Notes: generated by a model from the letters alone, not told the origin. Numbered from the stretch's first letter, positions 34,959-46,425 are shown. The stretch: 64,000 nt of DNA from Gnetum montanum (GCA_015680685.1 MNCI01004656.1:763327-827326), one strand, 5' to 3'. Numbers and translations: made by a program.

Positions 34959-35173
34959 TTGAGCTTATACATCCTAATCATGACATCTGTACTGCACTGC
35001 AAGGCTCTAGTCTACATGTTAACGACGATTTTGATCGATGAAAACATGCCAGCGGAAGAGAAGGCGATCCACTCGGTCATACTCCCCTCCGTACCCACGG
35101 AGTCCCTAATACCTCAACTAGTTTTTAGCAGTGACACCATTAAGGATGGTCCTGAAGGAGGCTAAGTGACTAC
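34959..35173 (+). pseudogene. gag-PR linker and start of protease
   Basis: MSLYILIMTSVLHCKALVYM and ENMPAEEKAIHSVI match the Tat linker in which a leucine-rich segment precedes the protease. It ends KDGPEGG, the stretch just before the protease strand. The next in-frame codon is TAA. The reading frame is then cut by the solo LTR at 35174. Confidence 0.65.
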
Positions 35174-36695
35174 TGAAACACCATGAAAATTTTGAGGCCT
35201 CAATGGTTTAGTAAAATCTGGCGATTCAGGCAAGGAGTCATGACAAGGCATAGCACAGCAAGTTCCCTTTTTGGTTAAAGGTCTATCTTGCCACGCTGTG
35301 CAACATAGCACAAATGAATTTCAGAAGATAGAATAAGGCGATTGGTGCATGGCGGCAAGCCTTCAAGTTTGCAAGTTTTCTATGTTTCAAAAATCTTAAC
35401 TTTTGGCATATTACGCTGCATTACACAACATAGCGTAACATCGCATTATGCAGCATAATATCAGAAGGAAGTTCATTGCAACAACAGAAATGGAAAAATT
35501 CGAGACTTCAATGGCACAACAAAATCTCAAGGCTTAAGTAACGACCTGGAGCATGTTGCACATTTCAGCAAGGTTTTTTTTTGGCTAAAGGTCTATTACG
35601 CAGTATCACGTAATAAACCCCCGAAAAGGTTGATCAAGACCAAAAGGGAGCATGGCGATAACACTTCAACTTTTTGCAGTTTCGCTATTTTACACTGAAT
35701 TACACTATGTAGCGTAATTTAGTATAACACAGTGTTATACAAGCAACAATAGAGCACAATTTAGACATCAGCAGTTCATACGTCGCAATATGCTCTCTAG
35801 AGTATTGTATCGTAATCAAAGAATAGTTTGTTGTCAAAGCCCCTACAAGAGTGGTTTACGATGCATCACACTTTAGAGCATAAGGCAGTATGGTGTCACA
35901 AGCTTCAACAACAAACACATCAAGTGAACAACACTTCGTAGGTTCAAGACATGCGTCATCTAAATCGTGTTTTTCTCCTAACCCTAATCTTATAAATATT
36001 CCAGTTGACAAAGATCAAAGGGTTAGCAAAAATTCTTCTAAGATTGACAGATTTTCTTTGTGAGTGATTTTTTCTTTCCATTGGCAATCGTTGGCAACTT
36101 TTAGCAAGGATTGAAAAGAGAACAAAGAGGATCAGTAATCGCAAGAATATCGAAGATAATTGGCAAGAAGCTTTGGTCAGAAATAGCCATTTGATGGACA
36201 TCTTGCATCGGGTCCAACCTCCTTGTACTGGGATTCATTAGAACAAGGTAGATTGACCTTTGCTTGCTTCATCTTTGAATAGCTTTCTTGTTGTTGGCAT
36301 GTGCTTTGCTTAAATTGAAGTCTACCTATAATCATTGTATCTAATATATTTCATTCATGAGTTGAATCCTAGATCTTGGGATTACCTACGTTCTAAATCT
36401 GATCTTTTGTTCCCTACCTATACGAATCTCACAAATTGTTTTAAATTGATTGCATCATTTTCAATTACCTTCAAAGTTAACAATATTATATATTCTGATA
36501 AAGAACCATCATTTTGTCATCCAAATATCACAAAATTTTTACTAATCAAGTTAGTCCCTGTCTGATCAACAAGACCATTCAGGGCACCTTGGATTCATTT
36601 TTCTCTATCACGGTCCTCGCACGGATCCAAGGTTAGAACTGTGTACATAGAATTTCATTCGGTATTTCCAATGACCAATGTTTTCCATCGTTACA
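35174..36695 (+). mobile_element. solo LTR of a related element, inside protease
   Basis: It begins TGAAACACCATGAAAATTTT and ends CCATCGTTACA. Its tail, TAGTCCCTGTCTGATCAACA, GGGCACCTTGGATTC and CTCGCACGGATCCAAGGTTA, matches the LTR tails of elements 1 and 2. It has GCTACGC-like inverted words at 35280-35900 and a TATA box at 35991. The target duplication is ACTAC (35169-35173) and ACTAT (36696-36700), one C-to-T change. Removing it and one duplication joins the protease halves in frame. Confidence 0.9.
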
Positions 36696-36700
36696 ACTAT

Positions 36701-37120
36701 GACACCTCTCTTCATCACAATTCAGATCAGCCAACACCGGATCTGAAGGGTACACGTCAATGATGAAGCTACCACAAACGTCATCTCCTTCCCTATTATA
36801 GAAAGGTTGGGATTAGTTGACCAGATTAAACCAACGACGACATCGTGTTTGTGGTCCTTCAATGGAGCACACGTCTTGGTAAAGGGCATTGTTCATGTAA
36901 ACTTCGTAGCAGGGAACTAGTTCCCCATAGATGTAATGTTTGTCATAGTTGAAGAAATGCCTGGGTTTAACCTGATCTTGGGAAGATCATGGTTAGCACA
37001 ACTCAGGGCTGTCTCCTCGCCTATACACCAAGAAATCCACTTACCATACGTAGGTAGGGAGGTGATAATCCATGGTGATGGGTTGGTAACGCAAGCAATT
37101 AGCAACGTACACATGGAATA
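36701..37120 (+). pseudogene. Tat-type aspartic protease, C-terminal part
   Basis: After the solo LTR the frame continues TPLFITIQISQHRI and then VHVNDEATTNVIS. The position of the catalytic Asp-x-Gly holds N-D-E; both key residues fit single G-to-A changes from D-D-G, so the enzyme is inactive. FVIVEEMPGFNLILGRSWL (about 36940-36995) is the second conserved protease motif. It ends ISNVHME before a TAG at about 37120. Its role would be Gag-Pol processing. Confidence 0.8.
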
Positions 37121-37429
37121 GGGTTTAGAAGTTACGACCTTTGAAGATGAAGTACCTATTCATGGATGCATTGATCATACAACAAGGAGATTGGTCCAAC
37201 GAGCCGACCCTCAAATCAAAAATGCATGGGTTGAGTTTCCCTTCGAAGAGAAGGACAATAATATGAACGAAGGCCCTGGTGAAACACCTTGACCTTACAT
37301 GCCGATCAATGCATGAAAGGTCAAGAGGCAGCTATGTATAGCATAGCATCCTTACGAGCTTCCACCCGGTTGCTATCTTTGCATATTCACCATTTCCTTG
37401 TCTCATCAATGTATTATCCTTTTGGCATG

Positions 37430-37520
37430 CTACACAAATGGCCCAAAGTGGCCTAAAACTAGCATTATCACCTTTCACTTTACTTATTATGCAACAGCCT
37501 GAAATGGCCTAAAACTAGCA
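37430..37520 (+). repeat. junction hairpin repeats, PR/antisense-gene border (element 1)
   Basis: Two units, GGCCCAAAGTGGCC and TGAAATGGCC, are each followed by TAAAACTAGCAT. The first forms a GGCC...GGCC stem. The same GGCC variant fills the equivalent border in element 2 (61975-62274). Confidence 0.7.
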
Positions 37521-37765
37521 TATGAGAGCATGAAAACTTTGCATAACAAATAAGTTAATACAAAACCAGTTTCCTTTCTGAAGTCTTTCATTCTCTGAAA
37601 AATTTTCGCCTATTGCCAATATTTGTAAAATGTTCAAAATTTTAAAATCATAAAAGATGGGTCCCCTACTATGATAGGATATCCCCATTCGCATTGCCTT
37701 CGTTGTTTGCCCCTACTTCATCTACTTGTGCATCGCCTGCTCCTATGTTGCCCCCGATCGGCTCT

Positions 37766-40700
37766 TCATTTCCTTCCTCCATGGGTCTCACACCTTTGTT
37801 GAGAGCATGTATCCTAAAAATAAAGTAGTTAGCTAGGGCAAAAAATAAGATAAACTCTAGCTATAGCGTAGCATCAAAGTGACTAATGTGAGGGGACTCT
37901 ACATCGGTCTCAAGAGGTATCTGGTCTAGACTGAGCCTGAGGTGACGTCCAATCTCCTCCATCAGAATTTCCATCAAACACCTACCACTAGGCTCGGAAT
38001 TCATAGTGGAAAATTTCTCCCTTTCCAAGGTTGTCCACTCTAGAGGTTCCCAGGAAAGGGAGGCGGTTGCGGTCTCTCCTATAGGAAGGGTCATCCTCAA
38101 GTCTGGAGATTCCGTGACCTTCACCTGCTCTTTAAACTTGGCATAGGCCTCAGAAGCTCCAATGGCCTTCACAAATGTTTTGTATGAGAATCCCTCCATA
38201 GTAGTATCTTTATACAATCTTCGATGGGTTTCATTTTCTAGCTTGTATGTATATTTCTGGTCCCTCTTGGCTTTCCCCCATTCGAAGACCTTGGCACTGA
38301 TGTCCTTCATATCTTGGCACTTCTAGGCTATCAAGTCCATCTACATCTGTTGTTCGATTATTTCATGGGTGGAATCAACATTTTGATAAACGATAGTCCA
38401 AAACCTAGCATAGTCATCTACAAACCTTTGCAAATCAACAAGGTTAGGATTACGGTTTATGAGGAAATTGATCCTTGACCTGAGGTTCTCTACCTCAGCA
38501 ACTAGTTCGGCCTCTCTCTGCTCGCTGCTTTGGACCTGTTTCCATAGGTCCTTGTTGGTACGTCTACATTTTCACAGAGAGCACGCCGAGTGCAAGACAC
38601 ATTTGTAAGCCTCGTCAAATATACGATGGGATACTTCGGTCAGGTCAAGCAAGAGTGTGGGCACTTTGCCAATCTCCATAGGTCGTGTCAGGTCCCACTT
38701 TAGCCGAGAGGCTGTTTAGCATAGAAAGCATAGTAATCACATTAGCATAACATAATCAACATGCTCGAGAGTTTCATCATAGCAACATAACGATAGTTAA
38801 CACTCCTACTTACCCACATAGGGGTGTGCCTACTAAATGCATTTGATCATGTCATCAACAAGTCCCTGAACAAACGTAAAATTATTAGGGACTTTAGCCC
38901 ATGACTCAGTACGAGGTAGAGGAGGTCCTGAGCCATCAACAGTAGCACCTATTACATGATTAAACATGTCAGCAATAGCTAAAATGGACTATGGTAAGGC
39001 ACACACAAAGCCTAAACTCACCAGCATCTAGCTGCTATCTTGTTTCTTGCTGATGCAAGATGATCACGTTAGGTTCAGTAGAAGGCCTGGCCAAGTCCAT
39101 GAAAGCCCCTACCTCATGCACTGGTTCTTTACCTTTCAGGGGAGCAACATCTTTTTTATTTCAGGGAGGCACCTCTTCGTAGGTAGGTAGAGGCTCCCTA
39201 ATAGCAAGAGCCCCTACCCTAGAGACAAGAGCTCCATTATTCCTAATTGGGACCTTTTCTTCCAAAGCCGGGCCCCCTGCATCTTTATTTGTCACCCCTG
39301 TTCTAAGGGATGACAATTCCTCATCGCCTTCTTCTTTGTATTCTTCTTCTACTACTCGCAAAAGGGCATACACACATCAAATCGAAATAGGATAACTCAA
39401 AATTGATACCATGCTACAATGCACTCCCTAACAAAGCATAGAATAGTAGGCAATGGCAAAGTAAATACACTCACCAATGGGGGGTTACATTCACCACAAC
39501 TTAAACTGTAGTCTTCATCCCTCCTCTTCATGAAGGCTTTCCCTGGCTGGGGGAGGTCTCTTTCTTCGCAACTCCGTGGGCACAGTCTCAGCTATGAGAC
39601 ATTCACCCTATGTCACATTGCTGATTATGGTAGGGGAGGTCTCCCCTATGCTATCCTAGCCGTAAGCGCTATGAACTACCAGACCTTTAGTCATTACAGA
39701 TAATGACTCCCCCACCATCTCTAAGGGATCCTAGGCTTGCATAGTCTGAAGGACTTGTCGAATCCATGGCTTAGGAATCTGGTCACAATCTAGCTTGGAC
39801 AAAACTTCGTCCTCCTAGACCACCAGGAACTCTACGAAACACCTTAAATAGCCTATATAGAAACAATAGTGTATGTTAGAGCAGGACTCCATTTTCTCAC
39901 GGAGTCCCAAAATCTCAGCCTGCAAACCACTACATAGGAATTTGGCCCCCTCCTTCATGACTTCCCGCATTACCGAAGCCTACACAAGCCCCAAGACCTT
40001 CCCTTGGGTGAGCAGTTGAGGGAATGCATGGGCACGAAAGACCGGGTATATCCCCATGGCAGGACCTTCCTTAAGCTTGTCCATAGGGAATCCCTTTTGC
40101 TCCTTCGTGAGCCTCAGCCAATTTCGATATGCTGTTTCTGGAGGGTTAACTCCTGCTTGCCCTTTGACATCACGTTGATGCCATCAGTAGGGATGCCAAA
40201 AAAATTTGCAAATAGTTGGTCATTGATGTCAATGACCACCCACATGCCCTGCATGTATGTACGAAAGCTACTGGCCTACCCAGAGAAGGAATTGACCAAG
40301 GAAAGAATCTTTGCAGTAGGGACGCCTAGATTCAGAGCCATGAACAAATCCATAAGCCCAACCATTCGTATTTTCTTGAGCAAAGGGCCCAGAGCCCCTC
40401 GCTCTAACCAACTCTAGCTCACTGCTACTTCACCATATTTGAAGTAGATTTGTCCCCCTTGCCTCCTGGCAGTTACCACCATCACCTCACGAGGCTTCTT
40501 TGCTCCTTCAGCAATGATCATGAAACATTCTTAGCATAAAAAAAGAAAGAAAGAAGAAACTATGAAAACACTTGAGCTCATGGAACCCACCTATTAACCC
40601 ACCAAGTCTATATGATAAGGGGAATATTGGGAGTTCAGCCACCAAGACCTCTTCGAGTGTGACCTACTTAAAAGGTTCTCTTCACTCCTTGCCCAGCCAA

Positions 40701-42050
40701 CACTTTGTCTTGAAATGCCTATAGAAAGAGGTGAGCATGCATAGGTAGGAACGGTATCCTTCCTCGCAATGAGCAATCACGCCCACCTGCAGGCTCTTGG
40801 TAGAGGAAAATTCTTGTAAGGCTAGCTGTGCTGTGGCCAACTCACCCGGTTGGTCATGAACCCTACCATCGTCAAGATAGAACCTGGTGATAAGCACACA
40901 CTATCAGCACTTGGCCAATTATGGCCAACATTGCACAACCAAGTAAATCAAAGATGTGAAACTCACCCACCAACACAGTAGATGGTCCCCTATGGGTTCT
41001 AAAAGTACGTTGCCACGTGGTGCGTGAGGTACAATGTGTTGTACAGGTGATAACACTGGTATTCCAGAATATCCTAGATCTAGGCCAAGTGCCTCAACCC
41101 TATGGAGTGTTGGGTAGACCCTCCTCTTAGCCTACTTGTGGTTGCATCGTCAGAAAGGTATCTTAGGATGCCCCAATTTTTCCTTGGTAGCATCGCCTCT
41201 ATTATGCCGGATGCCTGCATCTCATCTAAGGAAGACCAAACCATGAGACTAAAATGGCTGAGAAGGAATTTTAGGAAGTCTCGCATCCTATCCCTGAACC
41301 AAACCGCTCACTCTCTCAAATGTATCAGGGGAGGGGGATCATTGGCCATAGGTCTACCTACATGACATAGGACCCCTTCAAGGTCCAAAATGATTAGCCT
41401 AGACCTTGGCCCTACCCTGCATGATGCAACTAGAAAATATTGACATCAAATATGAACATAATACATGCACAACATTGCAGCACTTAGCCGGTCATGAATG
41501 TAGCATAACATAGCCCCTTGTCTACACATAGCGTAATAAAGATGTGAAATCCTAGCATAGCGAGAACATGCAAGTATCTTAGCATAGTAGCAAAATAACC
41601 AATAACATGCTCAAATAGAAACACACGCTACGATGCTACGTCACACATAACCAAAACCTCCCAAGGGTTTTACATCACAGCATGAAAAGTTCATGAAAAT
41701 TAAAACTCCCCAGCCCCGCAGTCGTGACAACCGTGGTAGTGGTAATAGCCTTGCATGAAATCACAACAAAACCCTTGCACAATAGCCACAAACAAAAGGA
41801 AAAAGAGGCTGAGGCAACATAAAAGCTAAAACAACACGACCACAAAAAATACAAATAGCAAAACAAATGAGATGAAAAACTAGAGCAGGAAGCCGTAGAG
41901 GGTGCAAGGAGAAAAGGATAGAGGAGACATAAAAACTCACTGAGCCAACGGTGTGCTCTGCAGTGCCAGAATGCATGCTTGTGGCCCACGTCTCAAAGTC
42001 TTTTTCACCTTCCCAACCTTCGCAAGCATCAACTGAGTCTTAGGAGCCAT
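37766..42050 (-). pseudogene. antisense accessory gene, 8 exons (element 1 copy)
   Basis: The gene lies antisense between PR and RT. Exons (minus strand): 42050-41941, 41416-40967, 40883-40603, 40502-39475, about 39354-39022, 38948-38814, 38711-37903 and 37813-37766, about 3.2 kb coding. Most donors are GTGAGT or GTAAGT, and exon phases agree through exon 3. Exon 1 is basic (MAPKTQLMLAKVGKVKKTLR). Exon 2 (150 codons) has LIILDLEGVLCH, DFLKFLLSHFSLMVWSS and LYNTLYLTHHVATYF, in the order of an FCP1/NIF HAD phosphatase, with changed catalytic motifs. Exon 4 (SSFRTYMQGMWVVIDINDQL) resembles plant transposon-associated proteins. Exon 5 is acidic. Exon 7 is helical (RRTNKDLWKQVQSSEQREAE, then ESPDLRMTLPIGETATASL). 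Stops and frameshifts show it is dead. Function unknown. Confidence 0.8.
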
Positions 42051-42201
42051 AGCCCTACTTGCAGGTTTACGACCTTCACTTTAGAAATTCGCCTCGCTAA
42101 TTGATTAACACAGTTGCTCCATGCTCCGAAATCACCAAGTGCTCCGATAAGGATTATGCACTTTTAGGGTGAAAATGGTGAAATTACCAAGATTCAATCC
42201 C

Positions 42202-42209
42202 TATTTATG
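42202..42209 (-). promoter_or_regulatory. TATA box of antisense gene (element 1)
   Basis: The minus strand reads CCATAAATAGGGATTG, about 160 bp before the ATG at 42050. The element 2 copy has CTATAAATAGGGGTTC at the same place. About 55-85 bp further upstream the minus strand has GCATGCTACGCTACACGCCG, sharing GCTACGCTACACG with the element 2 promoter. Confidence 0.65.
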
Positions 42210-42390
42210 GAAGCAGTGGAAAAATGAGGAAACTTTCTTTTTCTTTCTCAGATTAAAGCAGAGCACGGCGTGTAGCGTAGCATGCTCGCCATGACATCAC
42301 GACACTATTAGCATTTAAACCTTGTCATGCTTCGGGTCAATTACTCACCTTCTCAAAATAAAAAAATAATATAATAATATTTGTTTTTTA

Positions 42391-42827
42391 TTAAAGGTCT
42401 AAAAAGACCTTAAACTAATAGACCTAGCATGGTTATGCTCCTCAAGACCCAAAAATAGTAATTTCGACTCATAACGATCGCAGTCTGCAATAACATTAAA
42501 CTAACTATGCTTTCTACATCAGCAGTCACCTAGCATGCCTTGACATAGGCGATAGCATATTTTTCAATAGTTTTATGTCTTCATTCCTACACTAGCAGTT
42601 CAATACACCTTGTACTCACAATTTCATTCTTTTTATCATTATTTCACATATCAAGGTTTTGCATGTCGCAATATGGCAATCCAAAATGACAGTAAACTAG
42701 TGGTTTGGCATTCAGATATCAACGATGACACAACTTTGCACTTCACATGAACAATGTCCATATCTTCAAAAATTTTAGACTCTTGTGCCTTGGCAGTCCA
42801 CCACGACCTTAAACTAGAAAACCCTCA
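42391..42827 (+). repeat. junction hairpin repeats, antisense-gene/RT border (element 1)
   Basis: Four decayed units, for example AGGTCTAAAAAGACCTTAAA followed by CTAATAGACC (42391-42420) and CAGTCCACCACGACCTTAAA followed by CTAG (from about 42802). The others are near 42483 and 42678. GGTC and GACC pair around a six-base loop. Confidence 0.7.
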
Positions 42828-42949
42828 ATCTTTACATCGCCTTTACTTAGCAAGTCAAATCTCAGTGTTGCCTTGCAAATTTACATTTCATACAATCTCT
42901 GATGACCCTTACCTAGGCTCTCATCTTATGATGGTAGGTCAAGAAAGAG

Positions 42950-44240
42950 ATGAAAACCTATCATGCCCTTTCCATGCCTATAATATTAGCAGGGCCACAA
43001 GGCAATCTCGCGAGACAGTTGAACCCCGACACGATCGACTGGGGGTCAACTACGATTAACACTATAGTGACCTTAGAAGCACCCCTAGATTGGCACAGAA
43101 ACTTGGTCCATGCCCTAGATTTAGAGGTCGGGGATGTAACTGAGGATCCTCTTGTCAAGATACATATGACCACATCAAAAAGGGAGGTAAATACATTAAT
43201 ACTTAGATCCCTCCTAGACACACAAATACATCAGGGCATAGTTAAAACTTTGCAAGAGCACGTTAATGTATTCGCATGGTCATATGGTGACATGCTAGGT
43301 CTAGATCTGTGGCTGATTCAACATAACATCATTCTATACCCCAATGTCAGGGCAGTCAAGAAGAAGGCATGTAAGATCAAGCCAAAAATCATGTTATCCA
43401 TGAGGGATGAAATCACTAAGTTATACAAAGCAGGTTTCATCCGCGTAGTCGACTATTTAGAGTGGGTGTCCAACATCATTGTGGTTTTGAAAAAAATAGG
43501 AGGGATACAAATATGTATAGACTTCCAAGAATTCAACAAGGAAATGATCAAAGACAACTTTCCACTCTCGAGCATTGATCAACTCATCGACACCAGGGCT
43601 AGTCATGCTTTGCTATCCTTCATGGATGGCTTCTCTAGATACAACCAAATCTGCATCAACACAGAGAACTAGCTATCAACAACCTTCATGACTCCATGGG
43701 GAACCTTCTACTATACCATGATGCCCTTTGGGCTCAAGAATGCTGGAGCGACCCACCAATGAGCCATGACCTAAATTTTCAGTGACTACATCCTAGACAC
43801 GTTAAACGATTACGTGGATGATATAGTGGTTAAATCCAAAGAGGCAGCCCGTCACCCACATGATCTAGATTTAGTCCTCAAGTGCTATCTAAGGCACAAT
43901 TTGCATCTTAATACTAAGAAGTACGTTTTTGGAGTAAAAATTGGATGCATGTTAGGGTTTGTAGTATCGAAGGCCGGAATATAGGTGGACCTAGAAAATG
44001 TCAAGGCCATCGTCAACCTAGCAACTCCCAAAAACCTTAAGGAGTTACGTGGTTTACAAGGTAGAATGTAATTCATTGGAAGGTTTATAGCAAGGTTGAC
44101 CAACAAGTTACACCCCATGCAACATCTTCTGAAGAAGGGGGTTGACTTTGAGTGGAGAACCCAATGTCAACAAGTCTTCTACAACCTGAAGAAGGAGCTC
44201 TCACACCTCCCAACGGTGCACCCGCCACAAAGGAACAAGC
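42950..44240 (+). pseudogene. reverse transcriptase of element 1
   Basis: One reading frame, interrupted by a few stops, runs from LARQLNPDTIDWGSTT through VNVFAWSYGDMLGLD, AGFIRVVDYLEWVSNIIVVL and IQICIDFQEFNKE. It continues LLSFMDGFSRYNQI, TPWGTFYYTMMPFGLKNAG and NDYVDDIVVKSK. The catalytic YVDD (43811-43822) and FMDG are intact. Stops include TAG after CINTEN (43670), where element 2 has Gln. It ends with the thumb (KNLKELRGLQGRM). RT copies the element RNA into cDNA. Confidence 0.9.
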
Positions 44241-44660
44241 CTTTCTTCATATACCTTGCCACCTCTGACGCATCCATAGTAGCACTGCTATGCCAAAAGT
44301 AGGATGATGGCTCTGAGATACCAGTGTATTACCTAAGCCATGCATTAATAGCGTACAAGGAAAAATACAACAAGGTGGAGAGGAACTTCCTAGCCTTAGT
44401 GTTCATGCTAAAAAAGTGGCAGCATTACCTATTCCATAGCATAACAAACATCATTTGCAAAAGCAACATACTCTGGGCTATCACCGAAACCTATACGAAA
44501 GTAGCAGGATAGCTCGATGGAAGGCGATAATGGTAGAATTTGACCTACGCTATGTAAGTCAATCGTCAACGAAGGGCCAAGTCATAGCAACCCAACTTAC
44601 GGCCTTTCCAGTTAACAACCAGGCAACCATCGATCCCGAGTTCCTAGATTAATACGTTAG
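44240..44660 (+). pseudogene. RNase H (first, RT-linked) of element 1
   Basis: FFIYLATSDASIVALLCQK, then IPVYYLSHALIAYKEKYNKV and ERNFLALVFMLKKWQHYLF, give the Ty3/gypsy RNase H pattern (S-D-A-S; Y-S-x-A; E-R-x-x-L-A). A TAG at 44300 and a frameshift near 44460 break it. The enzyme would remove the RNA strand after cDNA synthesis. Confidence 0.85.
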
Positions 44661-44679
44661 CAATGTTGCCATCGTCCCG

Positions 44680-45309
44680 TTGCATTTTGAGACAACCTTA
44701 CACTTCAACGGTGCCTCAACCACACTAGGAGGTAGCGCCACTACCATGGTCACATTACCCTATGGGGAAATATACCCATCCACTTATTGTTTTTCATTCC
44801 CTTGCACCAACAATGTGGCAAAATATGAGGGGCTACTCAGAGGCCTCTTTACTACCCACGCACTGCATGTACAACACCTGGCTATCCAGGGAGATTCACA
44901 ACTAGTCATGAATCAAATCACCGAAGTCTATGCCTGTAAGGCTATGCATCTGCAACCCTACTGCGACCTAGCAAAAGTCTTACTGAAGAAATTCATGACC
45001 ACTGATGTGCAACATGTGCCATGCAACGAGAATACCATAGTAGATTCCTTAGCTACCCTTGCATTAAACATCCCATCGCATTCCTTGACAAACCTTCCAA
45101 ATGTAATCATAGAATGCATAGAACCTATCACTCAGGCAGAACATGTGGAATATGTCGATGCTGCAGACACCCCAGAGTGGTGCGATAACATTAAAGCATA
45201 TTTACAGCAGGGTGAACCCCTAGGTGGATTAACATTGGCTCAGAGAGATGTAATCCGCAAGCATGCCTGGCAATATGTGGTCATGGGAAATGATGCCCTA
45301 TGTCGGTAA
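44680..45309 (+). pseudogene. second RNase H (Tat-lineage type) of element 1
   Basis: An open frame with LHFNGASTTLGGSATTMV, FPCTNNVAKYEGLLRGL, HLAIQGDSQLVMNQITEVY and ATLALNIPSHSLTN. The pattern F-D-G-A-S, N-N-x-A-E-Y-E and G-D-S-Q-L is that of the extra RNase H of Tat elements. The first catalytic Asp is Asn here (LHFNGAS) and Asp in element 2 (LHFDGAS). The N-N-V-A-E Glu is Lys. It leads in frame into the integrase after one TAA at 45307. Confidence 0.85.
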
Positions 45310-46418
45310 TCCTATGATGGGATATTGCTGGCATGTGTGGGTGGTGAGCAGGCACAAAAGGTAGTTAATGAGGTTCATGAAGGGCTATGCAGTGGACACA
45401 AAGCACCCAGGGCTATGGCTACGAAAATTAGATGCCTAGGGTATTATTGGCCCTACATGGAGCATGATTGCTTGTCGAAAGTCAAAATGTGTAACACATG
45501 CAAGAGATATGAAAATCTCATAGACATAGCACCTACAGACTTGCACCCAACAAAAATTACATGGCCCTTCCAACGATGGGGACTCGACCTCATAGCACCT
45601 ATCACACCTAAGTCCTCCGCAGGGCATAGATTCATTATCACCACCACAGAGCATTTTACTATGTGGGTGGAAGCTATTCCCTTGAGAAAAATGACATCTC
45701 AAAAAATCTGCCATTTCATCCTCAATAACATCATAACTAGGTTTGAGCTTTCGATGACTATTGTGACTGACAATGGACCACAGTTCACCAGTAAGGAAAC
45801 CTGGACCTTCTGTAGCAACCTAGGCATTAAATAATCATTTTCTTCCCCTTATTATCTACAGGAAAATGGGTAGGCGGAGGCTACAAATAAGTCCATCATC
45901 AACTTGCTCAAGCGGATGCTTAACAATAGCAAGAGGCAGTGGTATGAGCAAATACTCTACATCCTCTGGGCCTATCGAATGACTTGTAGAGCTACAACAA
46001 GTAAGACCCCTTACAGTCTTATTTATGCATCTAAAACTATGTTGCCTCTTGAGTTGCAGGTACCCTCACTTTGTATGATCCTGTCTGACGTCATGAGCGA
46101 AGCCCAGAACAATGAATCACGAACCATCGACCTCGACTCATTGGAGGAGGAACATGTGCGAACACTAAGATGAATCAAGCACTATCAGAACAAACAACAG
46201 TAGAAGCACCATGCAGATCCGCATTGACGGCCAGTGTAGAAGGGAGACCTCATCCTCAAGGCTGTCTGTGAGCATGTAAGTAAGTTCTTAGACAACTGGG
46301 AAGGTCTTTACGTGGTCACTAAAGCCTTCAGGAATGGAGCCTTCAAACTAGTAGACATGGATGGCAATGAGTTCACCAACCCGGTGAACCACATGTACCT
46401 CAAGCCATACTACATCTA
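45310..46418 (+). pseudogene. integrase of element 1
   Basis: The HHCC finger reads HEGLCSGH and then MCNTCKRY. The core has RWGLDLIAPITPKS (first Asp), TIVTDNGPQFTSKE (second Asp) and ENG-stop-AEATNKSI (Glu), so the D,D,E residues are present but a TAG splits the last motif. YEQILYILWAYRMTCRATT follows, and the C-terminal domain ends KLVDMDGNEF and then NHMYLKPYYI at 46418. It would insert the cDNA. One further stop (46171) is in frame. Confidence 0.9.
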
Positions 46419-46425
46419 AGGTGCA

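Noticed and set aside
41675-41989. Hydrophobic frame suggesting a membrane protein
   Set aside because: It covers intron 1 of the antisense gene in element 1 and has no counterpart in element 2.
45436-45714. Minus-strand frame with several Cys residues
   Set aside because: Shadow of the integrase on the other strand.
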